In this document: piece by piece, positions 43,911-51,936 of the stretch | How positions within the stretch are numbered: the first letter of the stretch is position 1 | How the letters are laid out: each line of letters starts with the position of its first letter | Assembly: GCF_009806575.1 (NCBI RefSeq) | Contig: NZ_CP047095.1 | Location: forward strand, 724,001-788,000 | Origin: Rossellomorea marisflavi | GTDB taxonomy: Bacteria; Bacillota; Bacilli; Bacillales; Bacillaceae_B | DNA: 64,000 nucleotides | Direction: 5' to 3' | Notes under the pieces: model-generated | Databases searched by the model: none | What the model saw: the letters and a program-made list of their open reading frames with translations, nothing else | What the model was told of the DNA's origin: nothing | Program-made: the position numbers and the translations under genes

Positions 43911-44369
43911 ATGAAAAAATGGCTGATGAGCATATTGGTTACCGTCATCATACTGGCAGGCTGCTCGGCAAAAGAAGAAACCATTGCATTCAAGGATAAA
44001 CAATTCGCTAATACGTTGATTGTCCAGAAGGTTGAAAACAATACCTCAACTGAAGAACAAACAAAAATGATAACAGAGAAAGATACGCTAGAAAAGGTTT
44101 TGACACAAGTGGAAGGGCTGGAAGTAGAGGAAATCAGTCAGGATTCGTTTATGAAGAAGCTGAAATCCAAAAGCTCCTACACGTTTGTTTTCCTTGGACC
44201 TGATCAAAAAGAGTCCGGCAAGGGGAAATACGCCTTTGCCATCCTTGAAGACGGCACGATCCTTTTCAACTTTACTGAAGTAGAGGATCCGGGATCCACG
44301 ATGATTTCAAAACAGAAGCAGCCCGAGGTGTTGGAGGAACTGAAAGAAAAGCTCGATGTTTCATTTTAG
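43911..44369 (+). CDS. lipoprotein, probable ECF target
   Basis: 152 residues. Lipobox LAGC near residue 19; mature domain rich in charged residues (FANTLIVQKVENNTSTEEQTKM) with a C-terminal strand pattern AFAILEDGTILFNFTEVEDPGS. Preceded by an ECF-type promoter sharing -35 and -10 with the sigma operon that follows, so likely under its control. GGGGAGGGAAT before ATG. No family recognised. Confidence 0.75.
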   Translation: MKKWLMSILVTVIILAGCSAKEETIAFKDKQFANTLIVQKVENNTSTEEQTKMITEKDTLEKVLTQVEGLEVEEISQDSFMKKLKSKSSYTFVFLGPDQKESGKGKYAFAILEDGTILFNFTEVEDPGSTMISKQKQPEVLEELKEKLDVSF

Positions 44370-44376
44370 GAGAATT

Positions 44377-44403
44377 GTCATTCCAAGTCGGAATGGCTTT
44401 TTT
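44377..44403 (+). terminator. intrinsic terminator
   Basis: Stem GTCATTCC / GGAATGGC with five-base loop and T6 tail. Confidence 0.7.
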
Positions 44404-44412
44404 AATTAAAAA

Positions 44413-44442
44413 TGAAACTTTTTCCATTATCGCCCGTCTTTA
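44413..44442 (+). promoter_or_regulatory. ECF-type autoregulatory promoter
   Basis: TGAAAC, 16-base spacer, CGTCTTTA, directly upstream of the sigma gene. Confidence 0.78.
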
Positions 44443-44478
44443 CGATAAATGGTCTAAGAAAGAAACGAGGTGACCTTG

Positions 44479-44994
44479 TTGGATGAGGGGTACAGGAAAC
44501 AGAAAATACGCGAATGGTACGTGGAATATAGCGACGCGATCTTCCGTTATATCGTGCTGATGATCGGGGATCGTGAGCAAGCAAAGGATCTGACACATGA
44601 TACGTTTCTGAAGGCCTTCCATCGACTGGAGGGGTTTCAGGGGGAAATGAGCGATAAGAATTGGCTGTATCGAATCGCCCGGAATGCCACGATTGATTTC
44701 ATACGGAAGAGGAAGCCCCTTCACTATGTGACGGAGATGTTCACAGGGATGGGTGGTGCCACTCCAGAGGACGTTGTGGAAGCTGGGGAGGAAGAACGCA
44801 TGGTATACGATGCAATGAGCCGGTTGAAGCGCTCGTATCGGGAGGTTCTTCTACTGAGGAAGATCAAGGGCCTGTCAATCCGTGAGACAGCAGATGTGCT
44901 CGGGTGGAAGGAGAGCAAGGTGAAGACGACGCTCTCAAGGGCGTTGCAGGCAATGAAAGCTCAGTTGGAAAAGGAGGGGTACCATCGTGAGTGA
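44479..44994 (+). CDS. ECF-type RNA polymerase sigma factor (probable regulator of the TGAAAC/CGTCTT promoters)
   Basis: 171 residues. Region 2: SDAIFRYIVLMIGDREQAKDLTHDTFLKAFHRL, NWLYRIARNATIDFIRKRK; region 4: YREVLLLRKIKGLSIRETADVLGWKESKVKTTLSRALQAM. TTG 44479 (or 44476) follows CGAGGTGA. Its own promoter, that of the upstream lipoprotein gene and that of the gene at 51655 share the same motif, which points to an autoregulated regulon. The -35/-10 pair is of the SigM/V/W type. The following gene overlaps and encodes the anti-sigma factor. Confidence 0.88.
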   Translation: MDEGYRKQKIREWYVEYSDAIFRYIVLMIGDREQAKDLTHDTFLKAFHRLEGFQGEMSDKNWLYRIARNATIDFIRKRKPLHYVTEMFTGMGGATPEDVVEAGEEERMVYDAMSRLKRSYREVLLLRKIKGLSIRETADVLGWKESKVKTTLSRALQAMKAQLEKEGYHRE

Positions 44995-45664
44995 AGGGAA
45001 TGAAAACATTCGATTTCCGTCCTATGAACATGTCTCCATGAAGCCGGATGAGCAGGAAGATGTTTACGAAAGGTTGGTGGAAAGTATGCAGAAAAAGGGC
45101 AGGAAGAAGCAACGCTTGGTCCCTACATTGCTGACTGCACTCCTAGCAGCACTGTTTATCCTCGTAGGGGGATACCTTCTGCTGAACACCGTGATGACAG
45201 ATCAAACCGCGTCCCAGGAAGGAGAGGTCAAAGAGGTGCTGGAGAAAATCTTCACAGGACCGGATGATGAGCTGGCAAGCCTGATGGAGCAAGAGGATAG
45301 GTATATTGAAGAAGGAAATAGCGATGAGTATTTTGACCTGTTCCTCTCGTATTACAAGGATCTCTTTCGACCCTATATGTCCCCTGATACCATAGAGCAA
45401 TATGTGAATGAAGGGAAAATCACTTTCCCTTATTACGCCTACTCAAGCGGATGTAAATTGAAAGCTGATAAAATTGTCGTGAAGGAAAATGAAACAGTGC
45501 AGGGTTCATTTACGTTTACAGTGAAGGTCGTCTATAGTAGAGACGGTGATGAAAGAGGAACGGTAGATCTATCAGGCGATATCACTGTAAACGATCAAGG
45601 GTTGGTAGAGAGTATCAGATTCAGGGACAAGGGGGTAGGGGAGTTAATGGAAAAGGTAAGATAA
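44987..45664 (+). CDS. membrane anti-sigma factor of the ECF pair
   Basis: 225 residues from GTG. Cytosolic N-terminus of about 45 residues (sigma-binding part), a single membrane helix (TLLTALLAALFILVGGYLLL, about 46-66), and an extracytoplasmic sensor domain (YMSPDTIEQYVNEGKITFPYY; VQGSFTFTVKVVYSRDGDERG). No zinc-finger motif, so unlike the pair at 21574. Overlaps the sigma gene by eight bases; GGAGGGG lies before the start. Confidence 0.82.
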   Translation: MSEGNENIRFPSYEHVSMKPDEQEDVYERLVESMQKKGRKKQRLVPTLLTALLAALFILVGGYLLLNTVMTDQTASQEGEVKEVLEKIFTGPDDELASLMEQEDRYIEEGNSDEYFDLFLSYYKDLFRPYMSPDTIEQYVNEGKITFPYYAYSSGCKLKADKIVVKENETVQGSFTFTVKVVYSRDGDERGTVDLSGDITVNDQGLVESIRFRDKGVGELMEKVR

Positions 45665-45718
45665 TCCTCCTTTTACCCTAGCGACAAAAAAGAACATCCC
45701 TATGAAGGATCTCGCTTG

Positions 45719-45742
45719 TACCATTTTTATACAAAAATGGTA
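45719..45742. promoter_or_regulatory. perfect palindrome over the VanZ-like gene promoter
   Basis: Ten-base arms TACCATTTTT / AAAAATGGTA with a four-base centre. TATGAT at 45741-45746 is the likely -10, so a bound regulator would block it. Confidence 0.6.
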
Positions 45743-45779
45743 TGATGAAAGAAATAGTAAAGAAGAATAGGGTGGCTGT

Positions 45780-46418
45780 ATGCATGGGAAGTTGAAAAGT
45801 TTAGTGGTGTTGGTTTTTAGTTTAGTAGCAGGGATCTGGATCTACATGGAGTATTTCTTGAATATGCTGCCCCGGTTCTTTCCCAATATGGAGAATATTG
45901 AGAAGACGATTCTCTCCATGGCGATTGTCGTGCTGACAATCTATGTTCTTCTGAAGTTGGTCTTGGGCATGGCTACGAAATGGGATCGATACGCACTGTT
46001 GCTGGCCTACTTTACGGTCCTGATCTTCGGTCTGTTGAGGCCGGATGGGCAGTATAGCATCGGGACGGGTTATGTGTCATGGAATCCCATTGCTTTCTTG
46101 TCGGACATACAAGGGGACCGGGCCTCACAATGGGTCATGGTGATCAACCTGATCATCTTTGTTCCTATGTATTTTCTTCTCACAGTTTCCAATGTGTTGA
46201 AGGGATTTAAGGGGCGATTCTTATTGTTCCAGGGGGTTGCCTGGACGTTGGAGTGGATGCAGCACATTCTGAATGTCGGACAGTTTGATCTCTCCGATCT
46301 GCTCTTATACACGGTTGGATTCTTGATTGGATACGGGATTGCCTTGCCTATCTTGAAAGTGGGGATTGGGAGGTATCCAGTGGAAGCGGTTCGGTACAGG
46401 TCAATGGGAAGGGGATAA
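45780..46418 (+). CDS. VanZ-like membrane protein
   Basis: 212 residues, five to six helices. SWNPIAFLSDIQ, NLIIFVPMYFLL and FKGRFLLFQGVAWTLEWMQHILNVGQFDLSDLLLYTVGFLIGYGIA follow the VanZ pattern (F.P...L; N...F.P.G; D..D...N..G...G). VanZ proteins confer modest glycopeptide tolerance in some bacteria, but most homologues are uncharacterised. AGGGTGG precedes ATG. Its stop touches a short upstream ATG of the next gene. Confidence 0.8.
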   Translation: MHGKLKSLVVLVFSLVAGIWIYMEYFLNMLPRFFPNMENIEKTILSMAIVVLTIYVLLKLVLGMATKWDRYALLLAYFTVLIFGLLRPDGQYSIGTGYVSWNPIAFLSDIQGDRASQWVMVINLIIFVPMYFLLTVSNVLKGFKGRFLLFQGVAWTLEWMQHILNVGQFDLSDLLLYTVGFLIGYGIALPILKVGIGRYPVEAVRYRSMGRG

Positions 46419-46441
46419 TGACCAACAAGGAGGAGAGAAAG

Positions 46442-47629
46442 ATGAGTAGTTCAAAACTAGTATTTGCGCCACTTAGCTATACAGGGTGGGGATCGTTGGA
46501 GAACCTACTTCCTGAAGTGAGGAAGGCGGAGGCAAAGAGGATCCTCATTGTCACGGATCCGCAACTGGTCGAAATCGGGTTGACCCGGAACGTCACGGTA
46601 CCCCTTGAGGAAGAGGGATTCGACATCACCCTGTATACAGAAGTGGTACCTGAGCCCCCGCTCTCTGTAGGGGAACAACTGGTGGCATTCACGAGGGAAG
46701 GAGGTTTCGACCTGGTGATCGGCATGGGAGGCGGGAGTGCTCTCGACCTGGCCAAGATGACCGCTGTCCTGTCTCAGCAGGAAGGGCGTGTAGAGGATTA
46801 TCTGAATCTATCAGGCACGAAGGAAATCCAAGTGAAGGGACTTCCGAAGATCCTCATCCCGACCACAGCGGGAACCGGTTCGGAAGTGACCAACATTGCC
46901 GTTCTCTCTTTAGATTCCACGAAGGATGTCGTGACCCATGACAACCTATTGGCGGACGTTGCCATCATTGATCCCAAACTCACGCTGACGGTGCCACCAA
47001 AGGTGACGGCGGCCACAGGGATCGACGCCCTGACTCATGCTGTCGAGGCATATGTCTCGATCAATGCAAGCCCGTCAACGGACGCCCTGGCCCTGCACGC
47101 AATCAAGTTGATTGGCGGATCCATTCGTACGGCTGTGAGGGATGGTTCCGATCGGCAGGCACGCATTGATATGAGCTACGGAAGCTATATCGCGGGTCTT
47201 GCCTTCTTCAATGCAGGCGTAGCAGGTGTCCATGCCCTCGCCTATCCCCTTGGTGGTCAGTTCCACATTTCCCACGGAGAATCCAATGCCGTCCTCCTTC
47301 CTTATGTGATGGGGTATATCCGGAAGAGCTGTGAAGGGAGGATGGCAGACGTGTTAGAAGCAATCGAAGGCAGGTCCAATGACTTGTCTAAGGAAGAAGC
47401 CTCAAGAAAATGCGTGGAAGAATTGGTTAGGATCGTCAGGGATGTCGGTATCCCACAGCGATTATCCCAGTTCGATATCCCCGAATCAGCCCTTGAAGAG
47501 CTGACGAAGGACGGTGTGAAACAGAAGAGACTGTTAGCCAGGAGTCCGATGGTACTGGAGGAAGCGGATATCCACAGGATTTATCAAGCGGCTTATGATG
47601 GAGAAGTCGTGGAAGGGAATAAACAATAA
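46442..47629 (+). CDS. iron-containing alcohol dehydrogenase
   Basis: 395 residues. NAD-binding GGGSALDLAK, PTTAGTGSEVTN, and metal ligands: Asp in ATGIDALTHAVEAYV, His in the same motif, and His in AGVHALAYPLGGQFHISHGESNAVLL. Oxidises or reduces a short alcohol/aldehyde such as butanol or propanediol. ATG 46442 chosen because AAGGAGGAG lies about six bases upstream; ATG 46418 overlaps the VanZ-like stop. Confidence 0.92.
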   Translation: MSSSKLVFAPLSYTGWGSLENLLPEVRKAEAKRILIVTDPQLVEIGLTRNVTVPLEEEGFDITLYTEVVPEPPLSVGEQLVAFTREGGFDLVIGMGGGSALDLAKMTAVLSQQEGRVEDYLNLSGTKEIQVKGLPKILIPTTAGTGSEVTNIAVLSLDSTKDVVTHDNLLADVAIIDPKLTLTVPPKVTAATGIDALTHAVEAYVSINASPSTDALALHAIKLIGGSIRTAVRDGSDRQARIDMSYGSYIAGLAFFNAGVAGVHALAYPLGGQFHISHGESNAVLLPYVMGYIRKSCEGRMADVLEAIEGRSNDLSKEEASRKCVEELVRIVRDVGIPQRLSQFDIPESALEELTKDGVKQKRLLARSPMVLEEADIHRIYQAAYDGEVVEGNKQ

Positions 47630-47658
47630 TGTGAAAGAGGCGGGAGATCATAAACGAT

Positions 47659-47844
47659 TTGCGGAAAGAGTACAAGGAACTGGATGCTTATTACAATCAA
47701 AAGAAATCGAATGTTGATCACTTATTGTTGATGCTGGAGAAGAACGGATTGTTTATCTTCTTGATATATGTTCCATTCTGGCTTTTCTTTAAAAGTTTCG
47801 GCTTTCTGTTTAGGTGGATTAACAGGCGGTTCAAGAAGCGGTGA
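47659..47844 (+). CDS. small membrane protein
   Basis: About 61 residues: basic, helical N-terminus (RKEYKELDAYYNQKKSNVDHLL) and a membrane helix GLFIFLIYVPFWLFFKSFGFLF with a basic tail WINRRFKKR. TTG start with GGGAG upstream. Follows the dehydrogenase gene by 30 bases. No family recognised. Confidence 0.55.
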   Translation: MRKEYKELDAYYNQKKSNVDHLLLMLEKNGLFIFLIYVPFWLFFKSFGFLFRWINRRFKKR

Positions 47845-47865
47845 CCGAATGTACTCAAGCAGTAA

Positions 47866-47895
47866 AGCCGGCATCGGGATGCCGGCTCATTTTTA
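47866..47895. terminator. intrinsic terminator
   Basis: Stem AGCCGGCAT / ATGCCGGCT with a four-base loop between converging genes; T tail for the plus strand. Confidence 0.85.
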
Positions 47896-48288
47896 TATCA
47901 GCGTCATCTGCCATGATACCCCGAATCGATCATTGACCCATCCGAACTTCTGGCTGAACCCATAACCACCAAGGGGCATGAGGGCACTTCCGCCGTTGAG
48001 AAGCGTCTCGTAAACGTGATCGATCTCTTCTTCACTGCTGCACTCCAGGAAGATTGAGAAGGCAGGGGTGAAGGTGAATCCATGCTTGATATGACTGTCG
48101 ATGCACATGAACTCCTGACCCTTGATGGTGAAAGTGGCCGTCATGACGGTCCCCTCCTCACCGGGCCCATCAGCTCCGTAGCGGTTGATGCTTGTGATCT
48201 CTGAATCTTCAATGAGGGACGTGTAGAACGTCATCGCTTCTTCGGCGTCGGCGTTTTGGAACATAAGGAACGGGGTGGCTTTTTTCAT
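47893..48288 (-). CDS. VOC-family protein, PhnB-like
   Basis: 131 residues. Vicinal oxygen chelate fold: MKKATPFLMFQNADAEEAMTFYTSLI, FMCIDSHIKHGFTFTPAFSIFLECSSEEEIDHVYETLLNGGSALMPLGGYGFSQKFGWVNDRFGVSWQM is the PhnB/3-demethylubiquinone methyltransferase-like subfamily. Function not defined; often stress- or antibiotic-linked. Good AGGAGGATTT site. Converges on the preceding gene. Confidence 0.9.
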   Translation of the reverse strand: MKKATPFLMFQNADAEEAMTFYTSLIEDSEITSINRYGADGPGEEGTVMTATFTIKGQEFMCIDSHIKHGFTFTPAFSIFLECSSEEEIDHVYETLLNGGSALMPLGGYGFSQKFGWVNDRFGVSWQMTLI

Positions 48289-48446
48289 GGAAATCCTCCT
48301 AGTGGGTGAGTCATGAATCTAACGTTATAGTAGCACATAGATGGAACGCTGGAAAAGCTTGTATGGAAGAAAAGGTGTGGGAAGAGCGGTCCCGTTCACC
48401 TCTTATCGAGAAGTCCAATGCCATTAATAGACGGAGGAGTGGTTAC

Positions 48447-48854
48447 GTGTATTTCCCTTCAAAAAAAGACGGGTGGATGGGATTCCTTCATCTTATCATC
48501 CTGTTTCTCTGTTTCGGACTGCCGGTTTTATCCGATGAGTGGGTCTGGATCTTTGTAATCCCACTGGTGCTTGGTGTCGTGAACCTTCTTATCTGGTTCC
48601 GGACGGGTTATCGTGTAGAGGCGGAGGAAGTGGTGATATATTATGGTCCTATCACCTTACGGGTTCCCATCCAAGAGATTGAGAGAGTGGCTTTTATAAA
48701 GAGTCCGTTTGTGGGGCCGGCGCTTTCAGTGGACCGGATAGGGATTACCTACTCTGCCTCAAAGTTTCTGACGGTTTCCCCCAGGAATCAAGAGGAGTTC
48801 CTGCAGGTTTTGAGGGAATCAAATCCTAATCTGGTTGTAGATCGGAGGGACTGA
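48447..48854 (+). CDS. YyaB-like PH-domain membrane protein
   Basis: 135 residues. Two helices (MGFLHLIILFLCFGLPVL and WVWIFVIPLVLGVVNLLIWFRTGY) and a C-terminal bacterial PH-like domain (YRVEAEEVVIYYGPITLRVPIQEIERVAF; SASKFLTVSPRNQEEFLQVLRE), as in the DUF1200/YyaB group, which includes the sublancin immunity protein SunI. GTG 48447 with GGAGG is preferred over longer starts. Role unknown here; immunity to a membrane-active peptide is possible. Confidence 0.72.
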   Translation: MYFPSKKDGWMGFLHLIILFLCFGLPVLSDEWVWIFVIPLVLGVVNLLIWFRTGYRVEAEEVVIYYGPITLRVPIQEIERVAFIKSPFVGPALSVDRIGITYSASKFLTVSPRNQEEFLQVLRESNPNLVVDRRD

Positions 48855-48911
48855 CTAAATCGGGATGCTCCTAATCTGGTAATAAGAGCTTCATTGAATA
48901 GTGTGTTTTCT

Positions 48912-48950
48912 AAAATGTCCACCGGCTTGAACAGTCGGTGGACATTTTTG
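48912..48950. terminator. intrinsic terminator, bidirectional
   Basis: Stem AAAATGTCCACCG / CGGTGGACATTTT, 13 bp, 11-base loop. Confidence 0.9.
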
Positions 48951-48974
48951 GTTGTGACTCCCTGCTGTATACGA

Positions 48975-49748
48975 TTAGGATGTGACACGTTCTGATGCGA
49001 AGGCATCGCTCAATTCCATCAACTTTGCAATGATATCCTCTTCTATTTCTGTAGTGTACGGAATGCTTTCAGTACAATGCGGGCGTAACGCCTGATGGTC
49101 GCCGATCATGACGGCGTGCCTGGCCCCTTCGAACATGGTAATATCATTGGCGTCATTACCGAAGGCGATGTAATCGGTGATATTCAGGTGAGAGAGTGCT
49201 GCACGCTTTTGGATGCCTTTTGGGCTGCAGTCAATCACGTCCTCCTGTGCATGGAGGTGGAGGATGATATCCATTTCTCCGAGCTTTTCCAGAAGGCTTT
49301 CTTTTTCAACTGCGCTAAGGATGAGCAGCTTCACGATGGAGGGATGCTCACTGATGGGAATATTCTTGGCAAGGCGATGTGGATCCAGGTTGGTCAGGAT
49401 CGGGTGATCGGCTCTGCCCGTATACGAATAATCCCACTCCCCGTCAATCAGGTAGGTGGCTTGATGCTCATGAAGGGTGCTCATCAGAGACTCGACAATG
49501 GCCGGTGAAAAAGCCTGAGAAAACGTGATGGTCCCGTTTTTGGAGATTAGTGCCCCGTTCCCGCCGATCAGCGTACCGTTATGGAACGGCTTTGGCAGGA
49601 CAGGGAGCATATCCCGGATGGGTCTGGCCGAGGCGAATACAATCCGGTGGCCGGCTTCTTCAAGCTGCTGGAGTGCACGGGTGATGGCCGGTGAGATGGG
49701 TTTTCCTTTAAAGCAGATGGTTCCGTCTAAATCAAAAATGAAATGCAT
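48975..49748 (-). CDS. HAD-superfamily phosphatase, Cof subfamily (IIB)
   Basis: 257 residues. Motif I FIFDLDGTI (Asp6, Asp8), motif II FASARPIRDM, motif III Lys in KGIQKRAAL and motif IV AFGNDANDITMFEGARHAVMIGD. These phosphatases act on sugar phosphates, nucleotides or FMN/PLP-type cofactors; no specific substrate is indicated. Monocistronic, closed by the terminator shared with the PH-domain gene. Confidence 0.9.
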   Translation of the reverse strand: MHFIFDLDGTICFKGKPISPAITRALQQLEEAGHRIVFASARPIRDMLPVLPKPFHNGTLIGGNGALISKNGTITFSQAFSPAIVESLMSTLHEHQATYLIDGEWDYSYTGRADHPILTNLDPHRLAKNIPISEHPSIVKLLILSAVEKESLLEKLGEMDIILHLHAQEDVIDCSPKGIQKRAALSHLNITDYIAFGNDANDITMFEGARHAVMIGDHQALRPHCTESIPYTTEIEEDIIAKLMELSDAFASERVTS

Positions 49749-49836
49749 GGGTGGTCTCCTAAGAATATTTGATATAATTTATCGTATCAGTAATAACTTT
49801 CCATTTACATAGGTTTTTTCAAAGGAGCGGTTGTAT

Positions 49837-50310
49837 ATGAACATTCGTCAATTAAATAGTCAGGATTATTATGAGATATCCCCGGTGATCAATGAGTGGT
49901 GGGGTGGAAGGAATATGGCCGACATGCTCCCGAAAGTCTTCTTCGACCACTTCCAGGATACAAGTTTTGTGATGGAACGGGGAGGCAGGATAGCGGGTTT
50001 CTTGGTCGGGTTCCTCTCGCAGTCAAAGAAAGGGGAGGCCTATATCCACTTTGTTGGCGTTCACCCGGAATACCGTCAACTGGGGATTGGAAAGGCATTA
50101 TATGAGCAATTCTTTGCCGAGGCAAGCAGTCGTGGCTGTCAAAAGGTGCGCTGCCTCACTTCCCCGGTGAATACGGGGTCGATTGCCTACCATACGAGAA
50201 TGGGGTTCAAGATAGAGAAGGGGGATAAGCTGACGGACTCCGGTATCCATGTTCATTCTGACTATGATGGGAAGGGGCAGGATCGTGTGCTGTTTGTGAA
50301 AGCTTTTTAG
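49837..50310 (+). CDS. GNAT family N-acetyltransferase
   Basis: 157 residues. Acetyl-CoA loop FVGVHPEYRQLGIGKALYEQFFAEA, then TSPVNTGSIAYHTRMGFKIEKGD. ATG 49837 has AAGGAG nine bases upstream; TTG 49831 is too near. Ends just before a frameshifted gene relic. Confidence 0.9.
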   Translation: MNIRQLNSQDYYEISPVINEWWGGRNMADMLPKVFFDHFQDTSFVMERGGRIAGFLVGFLSQSKKGEAYIHFVGVHPEYRQLGIGKALYEQFFAEASSRGCQKVRCLTSPVNTGSIAYHTRMGFKIEKGDKLTDSGIHVHSDYDGKGQDRVLFVKAF

Positions 50311-50311
50311 A

Positions 50312-50743
50312 ATGGGTTATGTTATAAGAGTTGTGATTTTATTCCTATTTTCGCTAAACAATGAGACCGTGGGGGGCTTCATGAAGAGGCCAGTAAATAC
50401 CATGAATACAGCTTTGGTGAACGTGTTAAGCCGACGCTAAGTTTATCCTACAATGATAGTGACTATAGATTTTCATTCGGGGTACCGCTGTCCTGGTTAA
50501 ATCGTTATCTTGTTCAAACCAAAGATACGTCTGAGATATTCGAACCTTATCAGCCTTCAAAAGTAATCCAATTAAGCATGGTGGAGGATGGGAAGTTTGT
50601 AGGCAGACAGGTGGGATATAGTTTTGGTTTACTCCATTCCTTATGAACCGCCGGGCCAAACATATGAAGAAGAATACTTGGAACTTGGAGAACAATACCT
50701 GCAGATGGTACAGGAGGATATGGAGGAAGTGTTTAAACGGTGA
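50312..50743 (+). pseudogene. decayed gene of unknown function with two frameshifts
   Basis: Three frames join into one plausible protein of about 140 residues: MGYVIRVVILFLFSLNNETVGG, then after a -1 shift at the G6 run 50371-50376 HEYSFGERVKPTLSLSYND and FGVPLSWLNRYLVQTKDTSEIFEPYQPSK, then after a +1 shift near 50627 YSIPYEPPGQTYEEEYLELGEQYLQMV up to a stop at 50743. No single frame covers it, there is no ribosome binding site at the ATG, and no family is recognised. Either a pseudogene or a gene damaged by sequence errors. Confidence 0.6.
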
Positions 50744-50796
50744 GGTTTGATTAACCTATACCGTCATTCTACATTAGAAGGAGAAAATGAAAGTGG

Positions 50797-50830
50797 AGGC
50801 GATCCCTCATTGCATGGGGATCGCCTTCTT
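50797..50830. terminator. hairpin terminator between converging units
   Basis: Stem AGGCGATCCC / GGGATCGCCT, ten bp, ten-base loop; tail TCTTCTC is weak. Confidence 0.6.
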
Positions 50831-50837
50831 CTCTGAT

Positions 50838-51101
50838 TCACACATTTGGTTTCCGCCAATGCAATCTGAAAAAGATGACACCTGCTGTTATGACGAAAAG
50901 GGGGATGGCGATGAATTGTGCAATCGCAAATTTGAACCCCCATACATCATACCCGGGATCGCTGCTTTTACCTAGAAGAGCGATGGTCACCACGGTGAGG
51001 TAAGCGGCAGGAGGAATCACCCAGAGATATCGGCTCTTGGGCAGAAGGCTGATGAGGATCACGAGGAGAACCAGAAGGCCGCCCCATATGAATAGAAACA
51101 T
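50838..51101 (-). CDS. small membrane protein
   Basis: 87 residues, three helices (LFIWGGLLVLLVILISLL; LWVIPPAAYLTVVTIALLG; FAIAQFIAIPLFVITAGVIFF). ATG with AAAGGAGCG upstream chosen; a longer in-frame start lacks a site. Unknown function. Next gene on the same strand is 95 bases upstream. Confidence 0.7.
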   Translation of the reverse strand: MFLFIWGGLLVLLVILISLLPKSRYLWVIPPAAYLTVVTIALLGKSSDPGYDVWGFKFAIAQFIAIPLFVITAGVIFFRLHWRKPNV

Positions 51102-51195
51102 AGTGTTCGCTCCTTTAAGATACATATTCTATCTTCACTGGGACTAATCCAGAGTGGGATGGAAGCAATACTTCAATAAGTCTTCGTGCAAAGGC

Positions 51196-51507
51196 TTAGA
51201 AATAAACAGCCATCATAATAACCAAACTGACCACCGTATACAGCACCGCGCCATAAAAGACCCCGCCGACCTTGACCTTCGATTTCTCCACCTTCTGCAC
51301 CTTCCAAACGGCTTCGCTTGCATCCATGGTCGCAGCTCTTGAGAAAACTCCGCCACTGCTGCTGAAAAAGAACAAAAGGATTGAGGCGCCAAGTCCGATG
51401 AAGAAGCTGTATTCATTGTAGGAAAACGGTACGAGCCTGCTGGCTGTCCAAACGATCAGGCCCATGATGATGGCTGTACAGGTTGCCCAAATAGCCGTTT
51501 TATTCAT
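51196..51507 (-). CDS. small membrane protein
   Basis: 103 residues. Helices AIWATCTAIIMGLIVWTASRL, FFIGLGASILLFFFSSSGG and a C-terminal VGGVFYGAVLYTVVSLVIMMAVYF, with a basic/acidic central loop (ATMDASEAVWKVQKVEKSKVKVG). AAGGGGGAATGA precedes ATG. Probably transcribed with the next small membrane gene. No family recognised with certainty. Confidence 0.7.
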   Translation of the reverse strand: MNKTAIWATCTAIIMGLIVWTASRLVPFSYNEYSFFIGLGASILLFFFSSSGGVFSRAATMDASEAVWKVQKVEKSKVKVGGVFYGAVLYTVVSLVIMMAVYF

Positions 51508-51603
51508 TGGTCATTCCCCCTTTTATATATAAACGTATGATCACGAGGGAAGTTTCATTTTTATGGAAAAATATACAATTTTAATAAGGGAGCATTCACT
51601 GCT

Positions 51604-51634
51604 TGAAACTTCCTGTAGCGTTGCATCGTCTATA
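51604..51634 (+). promoter_or_regulatory. ECF-type promoter of the lipoprotein gene at 51655
   Basis: TGAAAC, 17-base spacer, CGTCTATA; third copy of the motif seen at 43823 and 44413. Confidence 0.72.
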
Positions 51635-51654
51635 GGGACAGGAGGCTGATGGGG

Positions 51655-51921
51655 ATGAAGAAAATCGTGGGGGCTTTATCGCTGATACTGGTGCTTGGCG
51701 GATGCAATTCCATTCAACCGAACATATCCCAGAAGGAAGTCCGATCCATTGTTATGAAGGAACATGAAAATTCCATTGGTGAAGTCGAGATTATTTCTGT
51801 TCAGCACAACTGGAGGGAATACATTGCGAAGTGGGAGAACACGGAGAACTGTGAGGCGGGGACGGACTATATCCACGATGCGACCGGTAAGGTGAAAAAG
51901 AGCGAGGTTAGCATTTGTTAG
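51655..51921 (+). CDS. small lipoprotein, probable ECF target
   Basis: 88 residues. Lipobox LGGC near residue 17, then a compact domain (EVRSIVMKEHENSIGEVEIISVQHNWREYIAKWENTENCEAGTDYIHDATGKVKKSEVSIC) with two further Cys near the end, probably a PepSY-like fold outside the cell. ATG 51655 follows AGGAGG by nine bases. An ECF promoter with a very short leader lies upstream. Confidence 0.78.
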   Translation: MKKIVGALSLILVLGGCNSIQPNISQKEVRSIVMKEHENSIGEVEIISVQHNWREYIAKWENTENCEAGTDYIHDATGKVKKSEVSIC

Positions 51922-51936
51922 CTTGGAGGGAGGCGA

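Noticed and set aside
50787-50975. 62-codon ORF with GGAG upstream
   Set aside because: Runs antisense through the well-supported membrane gene at 50838-51101 and contains the terminator stem.
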